Shown here: positions 36,619 to 46,183 of the stretch, in pieces
Layout of the letters: each line of letters starts with the position of its first letter
How positions within the stretch are numbered: position 1 is the stretch's first letter
Assembly: GCF_000378425.1 (NCBI RefSeq)
Contig: NZ_KB899819.1
Span: 1 to 64,000 of the forward strand
Direction of reading: 5' to 3'
Origin: Cohnella laeviribosi DSM 21336
GTDB taxonomy: Bacteria; Bacillota; Bacilli; Paenibacillales; Paenibacillaceae
Length of the DNA stretch: 64,000 nt
Program-made: the position numbers and the translations under genes
Notes under the pieces: model-generated
Seen by the model: only the letters and a program-made list of their open reading frames with translations
The model's database searches: none
Told to the model about the DNA's origin: nothing

Positions 36619-38901
36619 TCATTGGAGCGCCTTGTACTTGCCGGGCGTGATGCCGACATACTTTTTAAAGACGCGGATAAACGCATGGCCGCTGGCAAAC
36701 CCGACCCGGGCCGCCGTGTCGTCGATGCTCGCCCCGGTTTGCAGCAGCGCCTTGGCGGCTTCTACGCGGGTTTGGCTAATGAAATCGTGCAGCCCCTGTC
36801 CGATCTGTTCGCGGAACAGCCGGGACACATACTGCGGCGTCAGGCGGAAGCGGTCCCCGATCATCGATACGCTTAAATTGGGGTCCCGGTAGTTTTCCTT
36901 CACGAATTCGGCGACTTGATCGCCGATACCGGCGCCGGCATGTGCGGTTTGCCTGCTGCGCAGCACGCCGCAAACCTTGTCGAAGATGTCGTGAAGCTCC
37001 TGATGGAATTCCGCTTTCGTGGCGCATGACAACAGTCTCTTGAGCGGCCGCCACTCCTCCCACGCTACGCCGGCCTGCTCCGGGCCGGGAATCGACTTGA
37101 TCAGCGTGGTCGCAACGTCAAGCAGGACGCACTTGGCCATTTCCAGCGGGGTCTGGCGCTGGAACGCCCGCTGCACGATCTGGTCGATCATTCCTTTCGC
37201 CTTCTCGAATTCGTCGGCTTTCAGCAGATTGAGGAGGATCATTTCGTCGTTTACCGTGAAGAAATAGCTGCCTTCGCTGGGCTTCACGTTTCCGTACCAA
37301 ATCAGCGCGTCTTCTCCGAGAACCATACGGTATTCCTGGGCTTCCAACGCTTGCAGAAACGCCTGGTGAACGCCGTCCAGGCCGGTTTGCAGGTCGCTGC
37401 CGACCGTCGTGAACCGCAGCTTATACCGCGCCGTGATGAATTCGTAAGCCTGAGCCAGCGCGTCCTCGATCTCGTCCTTCCAGCAATCGGCCCGGCCGGG
37501 GGCGACGTTCACGACCGCTCCCAACGTGCCGTCCACATCCGTGAAATCGATGGCGTGGCGGCCTTCGACCGAATCCTTGACGATATTCGAAACGATAAAC
37601 TGCGACAACGGCAGGTCCGTCGTTCCCCCTTCGTCGCTGTCGATATAAAACAGCAGCACGGCAAAACGGTCGGACGTCCAGGACAAATGATGCGTCATCG
37701 CCGCTTCCGCCAGCGGAACGTTCCGATCGGTCTGGCCTTTCATCAGCCGGCTTAAATAGTAGCTTTGAAGAACCCTGAGCTGACGAACATGCCGATTCTT
37801 CATGTCGTCCCGCTCGCGGATCGTTTCGAGCACGTTCCTTCGTATGTACGTATACTCGTCCAAATCCCGGCTTGTCCCCTGGCGTTGCCTGAGCGAGAAC
37901 ACGTTCACCAATTCCTTGACCGGGTCATAATTTTTGCGCGCAAAATAATAAATCAGCAATCCGCCGATTCCGATGCAAAGCGCAAGTCCCAATACATTCA
38001 ACGTCCGGACGGCGCGGGCGCGCTCCCAAAACACATCGACCGGAAACACGCTGACATAGCTCCAGCCCGACGTATCGGACGATTCAATCGTGATCATCGA
38101 CTTTTTTCCCTGAAACGTATCGGTAAACGTGCTCGTCCCGCGGCCGATCCACTTTCGGTACGTCGCTGATAACGCTTCCACGTTTTCGGAATTTTGAAAC
38201 AGGATCTGGCCGTTCGGATCCACGATAAAAACTTGGCCTTTCTTCACCCAATCGATATTTTCAAGCATCGTCTTGATCTTCTCGGCGTTAAGCGGAATCA
38301 GCAGCGTGCCCGCCGCCCCGGATCCCGCTTGAGCCGGAAACGACCGGATGTAGGAAGGGGTATTTTCTTTCTTTTCCTTGTTTTTTACGGGAAGCTGCAC
38401 ATACTGTCCGGCGTGATCCGCGATCATCAGTTCGCGCCAGTCTTCGTAGGCAAACGTGCCGGTCTGATTCTTCATCTCGTAAAACATCCGGGCGCTCGCG
38501 TACGTTTCGCCTGAGAGCACCGAATCCAGCGCGTTCGAGTAAATATAGATATCTTTAAGAAAATCGTTTGCAGCCAACATTTTTTTCAGCTGCTGTTCCG
38601 TACGGTAAATATGGTAAGCGCTCGCACCCGTCTCGGCCTTCAAATCCAGAAAATGGCGGACATCCGGATGAACGGTCAATTGCGCCGCCAAGTTCTCCGT
38701 CTGACGAAGTTCCCCGTCCACGATATACTTCACCTGCTTTAACATCGCGACGCTTGCCCGCTTGATTTCGTATTCCACGATTTCCCGGGTCTGGCTGTAG
38801 ACGATCACGCTTAACGCGACGGGGATCAGCAAGATCACGGCGTACGAGACGATCCACCGGAACGCTACGCTTCGCGAAAAGTTTCCCCTTCCCAGAACCA
38901 T
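36619..38901 (-). CDS. AraC-family regulator with extracellular sensor region
   Basis: A 760-residue membrane-bound regulator. Two membrane helices (about residues 14-35 and 300-318) enclose an extracytoplasmic Cache-like sensor region; a cytosolic middle region follows, and residues 660-760 form the AraC-type double helix-turn-helix (LSVSMIGDRFRLTPQYVSRL and IDDTAARVGFASGHAFIRVF). Such one-component regulators stand next to LplBC-type importers in Paenibacillaceae and activate them on sensing sugar. ATG at 38901 was taken from the conserved N-terminal helix. Two decamers upstream (39011-39039) may be its binding sites. Confidence 0.87.
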   Translation of the reverse strand: MVLGRGNFSRSVAFRWIVSYAVILLIPVALSVIVYSQTREIVEYEIKRASVAMLKQVKYIVDGELRQTENLAAQLTVHPDVRHFLDLKAETGASAYHIYRTEQQLKKMLAANDFLKDIYIYSNALDSVLSGETYASARMFYEMKNQTGTFAYEDWRELMIADHAGQYVQLPVKNKEKKENTPSYIRSFPAQAGSGAAGTLLIPLNAEKIKTMLENIDWVKKGQVFIVDPNGQILFQNSENVEALSATYRKWIGRGTSTFTDTFQGKKSMITIESSDTSGWSYVSVFPVDVFWERARAVRTLNVLGLALCIGIGGLLIYYFARKNYDPVKELVNVFSLRQRQGTSRDLDEYTYIRRNVLETIRERDDMKNRHVRQLRVLQSYYLSRLMKGQTDRNVPLAEAAMTHHLSWTSDRFAVLLFYIDSDEGGTTDLPLSQFIVSNIVKDSVEGRHAIDFTDVDGTLGAVVNVAPGRADCWKDEIEDALAQAYEFITARYKLRFTTVGSDLQTGLDGVHQAFLQALEAQEYRMVLGEDALIWYGNVKPSEGSYFFTVNDEMILLNLLKADEFEKAKGMIDQIVQRAFQRQTPLEMAKCVLLDVATTLIKSIPGPEQAGVAWEEWRPLKRLLSCATKAEFHQELHDIFDKVCGVLRSRQTAHAGAGIGDQVAEFVKENYRDPNLSVSMIGDRFRLTPQYVSRLFREQIGQGLHDFISQTRVEAAKALLQTGASIDDTAARVGFASGHAFIRVFKKYVGITPGKYKALQ

Positions 38902-39010
38902 CCAACATCCCCCTGCTCCTCTTGCCTGCGCGCATGGCCATAAGACTTTTCGACCATCATATCACGCATCGGAACCGGAAAACACACGTCGGAGCAGGGT
39001 TTGCGATGGG

Positions 39011-39039
39011 CAATTTGAAACGGAATGTACAATTTGAAA
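39011..39039 (-). promoter_or_regulatory. Direct repeat of CAATTTGAAA upstream of the AraC-type gene
   Basis: Copies at 39011-39020 and 39030-39039 are spaced 19 bp start to start, close to two helical turns, as often seen for AraC-type binding half-sites. The region 38902-39260 (359 bp) otherwise holds the uvrC terminator and no gene. Confidence 0.5.
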
Positions 39040-39120
39040 ACATCTGCGATTTTGGAGGCGTTTTTCCCTTTTTAAACATGCGAATTCCGCCGCTTTACGC
39101 CGGACATATCCGCAGAATCC

Positions 39121-39166
39121 GCAAAAAAAGAAGGCTTCGCATTCCCGCGAAACCTCCCTTCGTCCA
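39121..39166 (-). terminator. Probable terminator of uvrC
   Basis: On the minus strand AGGTTTCGC and GCGAAGCCT pair around GGGAAT with one G-T wobble, followed by TCTTTTTTT. It lies about 95 bp after the uvrC stop codon. Confidence 0.6.
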
Positions 39167-39260
39167 TATACAGCTTGCCGCCATTGTCCTTCCGGATTTA
39201 AGGCTGCGGCGGATTTAGGCGGATCGGGATCGCGGGATCGGCAACGTGCCAAAGCGCCGT

Positions 39261-41204
39261 TTACGAATTTTCTTCTCCCCGCTCCCCGTTCAGCGCCTCC
39301 AAGATCCGGCTGGCGAGCTTTTCGCCGATCGATACGGCGCGGAAGTCCTCGACCGACGCTTCGCGAATGGCCTTGAGCGAGCCGAAATGCTTGAGCAGCA
39401 GCTTGCGCCGCTTCTCGCCGACGCCCGGAATCGCGTCGAGCGCCGAAGCCACCATCGACTTGGCCCGCTTCTCCCGGTGGAAGGTGACGGCGAAGCGGTG
39501 CACCTCGTCCTGAATCCGCTGCAGCAAATAAAATTCCTGGCTGTCGCGGGGCAAGGGCACTTCCTGCGGCGGATCGCCGACCAGCAGCTGCGCGGTCCGG
39601 TGTTTCTCGTCCTTGGCAAGTCCGCACACCGGAATGTCGAGGCCCAGCTCATGGACGAGCACGTCCAGCGCCGCGGCGATCTGGCCTTTGCCTCCGTCCA
39701 CGACGATCAGGTCCGGCAGCGGCAAGCCTTCCTTCAGCACGCGCTCGTACCTCCGGCGGATAACTTCCCGCATCGTCTCGTAATCGTCCGGTCCCTTTAC
39801 GGTGCGTATGTTGTATTTGCGGTATTCCTTCTTGTCCGGCTTGCCGTCGGTGAACACGACCATCGCGGAAACCGGCGACGCGCCCTGAATGTTGGAGTTG
39901 TCGAACGCCTCAATGCGGCGAGCGGACGGAATGCCGATCCGGTCGGCCAGGCCTTGCGCCGCCTTGACGCTCCGCTCCTCGTCCCGCTCGATGAGCCGGA
40001 ACTTCTCCTCGAGCGCCACCCGCGCGTTGTCGCATGCCATCGACACCAGCTTGCGCTTGGAGCCCCGCTTCGGCATTATTACCTTGACCCGCAGCCAGCT
40101 TCGCAGCGAGGCGACGATATCGCCGTTCTCCCCGTTCCCGGCCTCCGGCTCGTCGTCCTCATCCGCTTCGCCGAAGGCATCGGCATGGACGCCGTCCGCA
40201 TGACCCGCCGCGGCCTCCTCCGGCGGCGCCGGCAGCAGCACCTCGCGGGGCAGCGCCGGATTATCGCTGTAATATTGGGTCACAAACGTGAGAAAATCGT
40301 CGTAAGGCTCCCCATAATAGGGAAAAAGGGATACGTGGCGCTGGATCATTTTTCCCTGGCGCATATAGAGAATCTGCACGCACATCCAGCCTTTGTCGAC
40401 GGCGTAGCCGAATATGTCGCGGTCTTTGGCGTCCGCCATCGTGACCGTTTGCTTCTCCATCGTCGCTTCGATTGCCGCGATCTGGTCGCGGTACTCTTTG
40501 GCGCGCTCGAACGCAAGCTCTTCGGCCGCTTGCTCCATTTTGCGCTGCAGCTCCCGCTTGATGTCCATATGGCCGCCGTTCAAAAACCTCGTGATTTCCG
40601 CGATCATCCGCTCGTATTCGGAAGGCTCGACCGGAAATTCGCACGGCGCCAGGCATTGTCCGAGGTGATAATACAAGCACACCTTGTCGGGCAGCGTGCG
40701 GCATTTGCGCAGCGGATACAGCTTGTCGAGCAGCTTCTTCGTTTCCTGCGCCGCATAAGCGTTCGGATACGGGCCGAAATATTTGCCCTTGTCCTTGACC
40801 ACTTTGCGCGTCACTTCAAGCCTCGGATGCGGCTCGTGGGTGATCTTCAGGTACGGGAACGATTTGTCGTCCTTCAGCAGCACGTTGTAGCGCGGGTGAT
40901 ATTCCTTGATCAGGTTGCATTCGAGAATAAGCGCCTCCGTGTTGCTGGAGGTGACGATATATTCGAAATCGCGGATTTCCGCGACAAGATGCTGGGTTTT
41001 GGCGTTGTGGCTGCCGCTGAAATAAGAGCGCACGCGGTTTTTCAGCACTTTCGCCTTTCCCACGTAAATGACCTTGCCTTCGCCGTTCTTCATCAGGTAG
41101 CAGCCCGGCTTTTCGGGCAGCAGCGCCAGCTTGCGGCGGATATTTTCCATCGCCTGCTTGCGGTCCGCGAAGGGGGCCGAAAGAGATTGCCCGGGCGTGT
41201 CCAT
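39261..41204 (-). CDS. uvrC: Excinuclease ABC subunit C
   Basis: The 647-residue nuclease makes both incisions in UvrABC nucleotide excision repair. The N-terminal GIY-YIG domain ([20 protein letters not shown]), the UVR motif (about residues 200-235), the RNase H-like C-terminal endonuclease with DNSNIQG and VVDGGKGQ, and the terminal helix-hairpin-helix repeats ([20 protein letters not shown]) are all present. AAAGGAGG precedes ATG at 41204 by 11 bases; an internal ATG 18 codons on could also serve. A frameshifted fragment of its 3' end is found at 26378-26490. Confidence 0.96.
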   Translation of the reverse strand: MDTPGQSLSAPFADRKQAMENIRRKLALLPEKPGCYLMKNGEGKVIYVGKAKVLKNRVRSYFSGSHNAKTQHLVAEIRDFEYIVTSSNTEALILECNLIKEYHPRYNVLLKDDKSFPYLKITHEPHPRLEVTRKVVKDKGKYFGPYPNAYAAQETKKLLDKLYPLRKCRTLPDKVCLYYHLGQCLAPCEFPVEPSEYERMIAEITRFLNGGHMDIKRELQRKMEQAAEELAFERAKEYRDQIAAIEATMEKQTVTMADAKDRDIFGYAVDKGWMCVQILYMRQGKMIQRHVSLFPYYGEPYDDFLTFVTQYYSDNPALPREVLLPAPPEEAAAGHADGVHADAFGEADEDDEPEAGNGENGDIVASLRSWLRVKVIMPKRGSKRKLVSMACDNARVALEEKFRLIERDEERSVKAAQGLADRIGIPSARRIEAFDNSNIQGASPVSAMVVFTDGKPDKKEYRKYNIRTVKGPDDYETMREVIRRRYERVLKEGLPLPDLIVVDGGKGQIAAALDVLVHELGLDIPVCGLAKDEKHRTAQLLVGDPPQEVPLPRDSQEFYLLQRIQDEVHRFAVTFHREKRAKSMVASALDAIPGVGEKRRKLLLKHFGSLKAIREASVEDFRAVSIGEKLASRILEALNGERGEENS

Positions 41205-41358
41205 CTTTCGGAGCGCCTCCTTTGAAAATCAGGGAATAAAGTATATTCCATTGTATCATACAGTTCGTTTTGTTGGAGGCATCGCTTGCGCAAAATCCCG
41301 GACGCGGAGGAACGTTCGCCTAAAGGCATAAAATTCCTGCGCTTGTCCGCGCAACCGC

Positions 41359-41388
41359 TTTACAACAAAAAGCGAAATTGGGTATACT
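41359..41388 (+). promoter_or_regulatory. Promoter of the YqzM-like gene
   Basis: TTTACA at 41359-41364 and TATACT at 41383-41388 with an 18-bp spacer, 30 bp before the start codon. Confidence 0.65.
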
Positions 41389-41418
41389 GAACGTAATGAT
41401 GTTTGCAGGAGGCTTCCC

Positions 41419-41571
41419 ATGGAGAACGCGAACGTTCAAGATCCCCGGTTGCACGTGAACGAGGAACCCCGCAACGACCTGCACGATCTGGTCGTCGGGT
41501 TCAGCGGCATGTTCGGCTTTATGTTTGTCGTATTTACGATTGCGGTTGTCGTGAAGTATATCATCAGCTAA
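41419..41571 (+). CDS. YqzM-like small membrane protein
   Basis: A 50-residue protein: a polar N-terminus (residues 1-21, ending EEPRNDLHDLV) followed by one membrane helix with GFSGMFGFMFVVFTIAVVVK. GCAGGAGGC stands five bases upstream of ATG and a clear promoter and terminator enclose it, so it is a real gene although short. The RND..D..VGF..FGF pattern matches my recollection of the YqzM family of Bacillales, whose function is unknown. It is encoded opposite to its neighbours. Confidence 0.72.
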   Translation: MENANVQDPRLHVNEEPRNDLHDLVVGFSGMFGFMFVVFTIAVVVKYIIS

Positions 41572-41627
41572 ACGCAACCCAAGCAATACGGATGCGCCTT
41601 CCTTGTCGGGGGCGCACCCGCAACGAA

Positions 41628-41680
41628 AGAAGCTGTCCGGACCTGAACAGTCAACAGGCCGGACAGCTTCTCTCGTTTGT
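41628..41680 (+). terminator. Terminator after the YqzM-like gene
   Basis: AGAAGCTGTCCGG pairs with CCGGACAGCTTCT around an 18-base loop, with CTCGTTTGTT after it. Confidence 0.65.
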
Positions 41681-41705
41681 TGGGGCCGACGGAGCCCCAT
41701 CCGAA

Positions 41706-41745
41706 AACAGCATCCCTGACCGCCATGGCGGTCAGGGATGCTGCG
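41706..41745 (-). terminator. Terminator of the sulfate transport operon
   Basis: A nearly perfect hairpin, GCAGCATCCCTGACCGCC against its complement, centred at 41725, lies 40 bp beyond the yezD stop; on the minus strand it runs into GTTTTC. Confidence 0.65.
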
Positions 41746-41782
41746 GTTGCGTTTATTCAGGCGACGGACACCCGCCCGAACC

Positions 41783-41986
41783 TTATTTCCCGGACGCTTC
41801 GCCCCGCGATCCGTCCCGGACGGCCCGCCGCTCCGACACTTCGTCGAACCGGCGCCGCTCGGTACGCTCGATCTGGACGATGCGACCGTCGTGCACAATG
41901 ATTTGGACCGTACCGTATTGCAGGCCGGATACGGCGTCCGTAATTCTCGCCACCCAGCTTTCCGTCAATTCCAAAGGTTTTGCCAT
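41783..41986 (-). CDS. yezD: YezD-family (DUF2292) small protein
   Basis: A 67-residue protein whose core ESWVARITDAVSGLQYGTVQ followed by IIVHDGRIVQIERTERRRF is the DUF2292/YezD signature, a small beta-rich fold of unknown biochemical role. AAGGAGG lies nine bases upstream of ATG. It follows cysW by 30 bp on the same strand and is the last gene of the sulfate import operon, a location in which YezD genes are often found, hinting at a role in sulfur assimilation. The tail after residue 45 is basic and low in conservation. Confidence 0.83.
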   Translation of the reverse strand: MAKPLELTESWVARITDAVSGLQYGTVQIIVHDGRIVQIERTERRRFDEVSERRAVRDGSRGEASGK

Positions 41987-42016
41987 TCGCCCGTTCCTCC
42001 TTCAAAATGTAGTTCC

Positions 42017-42889
42017 TTACGCCTCATGGCTGCGGCTCATTCTGTTCTCCAGCAGCGATTTGATCAGCAAAGTCAGTACGGCGAGCAGCATAAGCAATGA
42101 TGATACGGCAAAAGAAGCGGAGAATTGGTATTCGTTGTACAGGATTTCAATATGAAGCGGCAGCGTGTTCGTCTCTCCCCGGATATGGCCGGATACGACG
42201 GACACGGCGCCGAATTCCCCCATGGCGCGGGCGTTGCAGAGGATCATCCCGTACAGCAGCCCCCACTTGATGTTCGGCAGCGTCACCTTGCGGAACACCC
42301 GCCAGCCGCGGGCGCCGAGACTGACCGCCGCCTCCTCGTCCTGGACTCCCTGCGTCTCCATGAGCGGGATCAATTCGCGGGCCACAAACGGGAAGGTGAC
42401 GAACATGGTCGCGAGGACGATCCCCGGCGTGGCGAACACGATTTTGATCCCGTGATCCTGCAGCCAAGGCCCGAAAAAACCTTGGGCGCCGAACAGCAAG
42501 ATGTAAATAAGACCGCTGATCACGGGCGATACGGCAAACGGAAGATCGATCAGCGTCACCAGCAGGTTTTTGCCGCGAAATTTGAATTTCGTAATCGCCC
42601 ATGCGGCGCAAAGCCCGAATATCGTATTCAGCGGAACGGCGATAAGAGCCGTAACGAGCGTTAACCTGAGCGCAGCCAGCGCATCCGGGTCGGACAGCGC
42701 TTCGATATAAGCGGCCCACCCTTTGCGGAACGCCTCGACGATGACCGTGACCATCGGCAGCAGCACAATCAGCCCGAGAAACAGCAGGGCGATGCCGATC
42801 AAGATATAGCGGACTGCAGCGGGTTCCGTCAGGTGGCGCGGCGCGGCTTCGCTGTTGCGGCGCTTAGGGTTCGTAACGATGCCAGCCAT
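42017..42889 (-). CDS. cysW: Sulfate ABC transporter permease CysW
   Basis: A 290-residue permease with six membrane helices and the EAA loop [21 protein letters not shown]. It pairs with CysT to form the sulfate/thiosulfate channel. It lies 12 bp after cysT. The N-terminal 30 residues are polar and cytosolic. No CysA ATPase gene follows; the next gene is the small yezD, then a terminator, so the ATPase must be supplied from elsewhere. Confidence 0.92.
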   Translation of the reverse strand: MAGIVTNPKRRNSEAAPRHLTEPAAVRYILIGIALLFLGLIVLLPMVTVIVEAFRKGWAAYIEALSDPDALAALRLTLVTALIAVPLNTIFGLCAAWAITKFKFRGKNLLVTLIDLPFAVSPVISGLIYILLFGAQGFFGPWLQDHGIKIVFATPGIVLATMFVTFPFVARELIPLMETQGVQDEEAAVSLGARGWRVFRKVTLPNIKWGLLYGMILCNARAMGEFGAVSVVSGHIRGETNTLPLHIEILYNEYQFSASFAVSSLLMLLAVLTLLIKSLLENRMSRSHEA

Positions 42890-42901
42890 CGGACACGCCC
42901 C

Positions 42902-43741
42902 CTATGCCGTGCGCAAACGGCGGTTGCTCCACCGTTGCAGAACGTTAATGAGCAGCAGCAGCAAAAACGACAGCACCAGCAGCACGACGGCGACGGCGGC
43001 CGCTTGGCCGTACTCGAACTGCTCCAGCTTCGTGACGATCAGAAGCGGCGCGATTTCCGTCTTGAGCGGCATGTTGCCCGAAATAAAGACAACCGAGCCG
43101 TATTCGCCGATTCCCCTTGCGAATGCAAGCGCGAATCCGGTCAGCAGCGGCGGCACAAGCTCGGGCAAAATCACTTTGCGGAACGTTCGCCAGCGGTAAG
43201 CGCCAAGCAGGACGGCGGCTTCCTCCGTTCCCTTGTCGAAATCCTGAAGAACCGGCTGGACGGTGCGAACGACAAACGGTACGCCGATAAAAATCAGCGC
43301 GATCGTGATGCCGATCGGGGTGTAGGCCACCTTGATGCCGAACGGCTCCAGCAGCGAGCCGACCCAGCCGTTAGGAGCGTAAATCGCGCTCAGCGCGATG
43401 CCGGCTACGGCCGTCGGCAAGGCGAAAGGCAGATCGATCAGTCCGTCGACGATGGCTTTGCCCGGAAATTTGTAGCGAACCAGAACCCAGGCGAGCAGCA
43501 ATCCGAACACCATGTTGACCAGCCCGGCGCATAACGCGGTCAGCAAACTCAGACGATAAGAGGCGACAACCCGCGGGTTCGAGATGGTGCTCCACCATTG
43601 ATCGGGACTCAAATCCGCCGACTTGACAACCAAAGCGGCGAGCGGGATGAGAACGATCAGGCTCAAATAGGTGACCGTAATCCCCGTCGTCAGCCGGAAA
43701 CCGGGCAGCACCCGTCTTTTTTTGCGAATCAATGCGGTCAT
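42902..43741 (-). CDS. cysT: Sulfate ABC transporter permease CysT
   Basis: A 279-residue permease with six predicted helices and the EAA loop [21 protein letters not shown]. The segment [21 protein letters not shown] is typical of CysT/CysU. It follows the binding-protein gene by 72 bp and precedes cysW by 12 bp. It imports sulfate or thiosulfate across the cytoplasmic membrane for cysteine synthesis. Confidence 0.92.
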   Translation of the reverse strand: MTALIRKKRRVLPGFRLTTGITVTYLSLIVLIPLAALVVKSADLSPDQWWSTISNPRVVASYRLSLLTALCAGLVNMVFGLLLAWVLVRYKFPGKAIVDGLIDLPFALPTAVAGIALSAIYAPNGWVGSLLEPFGIKVAYTPIGITIALIFIGVPFVVRTVQPVLQDFDKGTEEAAVLLGAYRWRTFRKVILPELVPPLLTGFALAFARGIGEYGSVVFISGNMPLKTEIAPLLIVTKLEQFEYGQAAAVAVVLLVLSFLLLLLINVLQRWSNRRLRTA

Positions 43742-43813
43742 GTCTTCGCTTGAACCCCTCTTTCGGCAGTGTTGAATATCGGGCGGCCTTGCGGCGTCTG
43801 CCGCTTAACGGGA

Positions 43814-44944
43814 TCAGGACCCCGGCGTATAAATTTGATCGAACGTGCCGCCGTCGGCAAAGTGCTTTTCGTGGGCTGCCTTCCAGCCGCCGAAATCGTT
43901 GTCGATCGTCAGCAGGTTGAGCGCCGGGAATTGGTCTTTGTATTTATCCGCTACCGATTGCAGACGCGGACGGTAGAAGTTTTTCGCCGCGATCTCCTGG
44001 CCTTCTTCCGAATACAGGTACTTCAGATAAGCTTCCGCCACTTCGCGGGTGCCCTTCTTGTCGACCACTTTGTCGACGACGGCGACCGGCGGTTCGGCCA
44101 GAATGCTGATCGACGGAGTGACGATTTCAAATTTGTCGCCGTATTCCTTCAGCGCCAGATACGCCTCGTTCTCCCAGGCGAGCAGCACGTCGCCGATGCC
44201 CTTTTCCACGAAAGTCGTCGTCGCTCCCCGGGCGCCGGTATCGAGAACCGGAACGTTTTTGAACAGCTTTTTCAGAAAATCCTTCGCCTGCTCGTCGTCG
44301 TATCCGAGCGACTTGGTCGCATAGCCCCATGCCGCCAAGTAGTTCCATCTTGCGCCTCCCGACGTCTTCGGGTTCGGCGTGATGACCTGAATGCCGTCCT
44401 TGATCAGGTCGCCCCAGTCTTTGATGCCTTTCGGGTTGCCCTTGCGGACGAGGAAGACGATTGTCGACGTGTAAGGCGTGCTGTTGTACTCGAATTGGGA
44501 CTGCCAGTCGGCATCCAGCAGGCCGGCCGTCGCTATCTCGTCGATGTCGTACGCGAGCGCGAGCGTAACCACATCCGCCTCCAGCCCGTCGATCACCGAG
44601 CGGGCCTGCTTGCCCGAACCGCCGTGCGACGGTTTGATCGTGACGTTGCCTCCCGTCTCCTGCTTCCAGTATGCCGCGAAGCTTTTGTTGAACTCTTCGT
44701 ACAGTTCGCGGGTCGGGTCGTAAGAGACGTTCAGCAGCTCGACGTCTTTCGGAACCGGCTTGGCGCTGCTGTCCGCCGAAGGCGAGCCGCTTGGCGACGA
44801 ACTTCCGCCGGATGCGGCCGAAGGCGAGCCGCTCGCGGCATTGCCTCCATTGTTATTGCCGGAGCCGCAAGCGGATAATACGGAAATCAACAATGCGATA
44901 ACGACGAACAAAGCGGTCGACTTAAAAACGTTCCGTCTCTTCAA
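43814..44944 (-). CDS. cysP: Sulfate ABC transporter substrate-binding lipoprotein
   Basis: A 376-residue lipoprotein; signal peptide with lipid-modified Cys26 in [10 protein letters not shown], then a Ser/Gly/Pro-rich tether to about residue 60. The sulfate-binding fold shows the family motifs [17 protein letters not shown] and [20 protein letters not shown], so sulfate is the likely ligand. The start is a TTG at 44944 with AAAGGG nine bases upstream; another TTG two codons earlier is possible. It is the first gene of cysP-cysT-cysW-yezD and has a strong promoter. Confidence 0.92.
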   Translation of the reverse strand: MKRRNVFKSTALFVVIALLISVLSACGSGNNNGGNAASGSPSAASGGSSSPSGSPSADSSAKPVPKDVELLNVSYDPTRELYEEFNKSFAAYWKQETGGNVTIKPSHGGSGKQARSVIDGLEADVVTLALAYDIDEIATAGLLDADWQSQFEYNSTPYTSTIVFLVRKGNPKGIKDWGDLIKDGIQVITPNPKTSGGARWNYLAAWGYATKSLGYDDEQAKDFLKKLFKNVPVLDTGARGATTTFVEKGIGDVLLAWENEAYLALKEYGDKFEIVTPSISILAEPPVAVVDKVVDKKGTREVAEAYLKYLYSEEGQEIAAKNFYRPRLQSVADKYKDQFPALNLLTIDNDFGGWKAAHEKHFADGGTFDQIYTPGS

Positions 44945-45004
44945 GACCAAGCACCCTTTCCCTCGAATTCCTACCTATTTAGTATGCTTTTGGTATTTGC
45001 TGAA

Positions 45005-45034
45005 ATCATAGCATTCTGGGCGCTTAACTGTCAA
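45005..45034 (-). promoter_or_regulatory. Promoter of the sulfate transport operon
   Basis: On the minus strand TTGACA (45034-45029) and TATGAT (45010-45005) with an 18-bp spacer. Downstream, 44965-44985 contains ACTAAATAGGTAGGAATT, which could hold a CymR-like site, but I cannot establish that. Confidence 0.72.
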
Positions 45035-45091
45035 TAAGATATTTTTAAAATAAGCATTATTATCTTTTATAACGATCGGCCGGGACCATAG

Positions 45092-45145
45092 GAAAAAATA
45101 AAAGCCGTCCGCGTCCTCCGTAAGGAAGATTGCGGACAGCTTGCG
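45092..45145 (-). terminator. Terminator of dnaB-dnaI
   Basis: On the minus strand AAGCTGTCCGC pairs with GCGGACGGCTT and is followed by TTATTTTTT, about 75 bp after the dnaI stop. Confidence 0.75.
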
Positions 45146-45218
45146 TTTACAGTCGGTGACAATCCGTCAAAAAAATTCTTCCGCTCCCTCGCTGCCGGCC
45201 GGAAACAAGCCCGGCATG

Positions 45219-46163
45219 CTAACCGCGATGGTTGCGGCCGCGAACGTGAACGACGTCGACGAAGGGACGAATCCGGTCCATCAGCCGCTGGCCTTTATGC
45301 ATTTCTTCGCCTTCCTTGTGCGTAAAGCTGAAATGCTTTTCCAGCGAATCCAGATCGTAATTAGATGTATAGAAGGTGGGTTTGCGGTTCATCCGGTAAT
45401 TGAGGATCGCGCCCAGCACGTGGTCCCGCACCCAGGGGCTCAAATTTTCCGCGCCGATGTCGTCGAAGACGAGCAGGTCGCATTCCTTCATCAGGGACAG
45501 GGTCTCCTTCAGCTTCTGCGGCTCCATCATGAGCGCCTTGGCGTCCTCCACGAACTCCGGCATATAGACGATAACGCCGGAATACCCGGCTTTGGCCAGC
45601 TCGTGAAGCAAAAACGCCGCCATGTACGTCTTGCCCGTTCCGAAGCTGCCCATCAGAAACAATCCCTTTTTCTGAAGTCCTTCCTCCTGCGTCCGGTCGA
45701 TGTAGGCGAGCAATTGATGGACCGCGTTGATCCGCTCCGGATCGAGATCGAACATCTCCTCCAGGTCGTAATCGGCGGAAAAATCGAAATCGGCGTTAAA
45801 GCTCGTAATTCGGCGGCGGATTTGCTCCTGCTGCTCGTGCGCGACCCATTTCGGGCAGGCTGTCTTATGGTCGTAAAGCTGCCAGCGTCCGTTCACCTGC
45901 TCGCACGTGATCCGCGTGTAATGTCCCTGCAGGTCGTTCGGACACCGTTCCAACCCCGGACACGCCTTGCAATTGCGGTATTCCGTCGCGCATTGATGCA
46001 GCCGGTTCATATTGAGCCGCAGCGTCCGTTCGTCGAGTCCCGGATATCGGGAGCGAAGCTTTTGCACGAGCGGATCGCCGAGCACCCGGGCCGCCAACTG
46101 TTCGATGTCTTGGAGCTCGGGCGAACGTTTCCAGGCGCGCAGGACGTCACCCATCGAATCCAT
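45219..46163 (-). CDS. dnaI: Primosomal protein DnaI (helicase loader)
   Basis: The 314-residue AAA+ protein loads the replicative helicase DnaC in Bacillales. The N-terminal helicase-binding domain contains a cysteine/histidine-rich zinc region (residues 58-103, CKACPGLERC), and the C-terminal ATPase domain has Walker A GSFGTGKT at 172-179 and Walker B DLLVFDDIGAEN. It follows dnaB by 20 bp, the usual Firmicutes order. A mutation-free, standard-length protein. Confidence 0.94.
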   Translation of the reverse strand: MDSMGDVLRAWKRSPELQDIEQLAARVLGDPLVQKLRSRYPGLDERTLRLNMNRLHQCATEYRNCKACPGLERCPNDLQGHYTRITCEQVNGRWQLYDHKTACPKWVAHEQQEQIRRRITSFNADFDFSADYDLEEMFDLDPERINAVHQLLAYIDRTQEEGLQKKGLFLMGSFGTGKTYMAAFLLHELAKAGYSGVIVYMPEFVEDAKALMMEPQKLKETLSLMKECDLLVFDDIGAENLSPWVRDHVLGAILNYRMNRKPTFYTSNYDLDSLEKHFSFTHKEGEEMHKGQRLMDRIRPFVDVVHVRGRNHRG

Positions 46164-46183
46164 ATCCGCTTCCTCCCTTCCGG

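Noticed and set aside
44965-44985. S-box or T-box leader before cysP
   Set aside because: The leader of about 60 nt is too short and has none of the conserved SAM or T-box elements.
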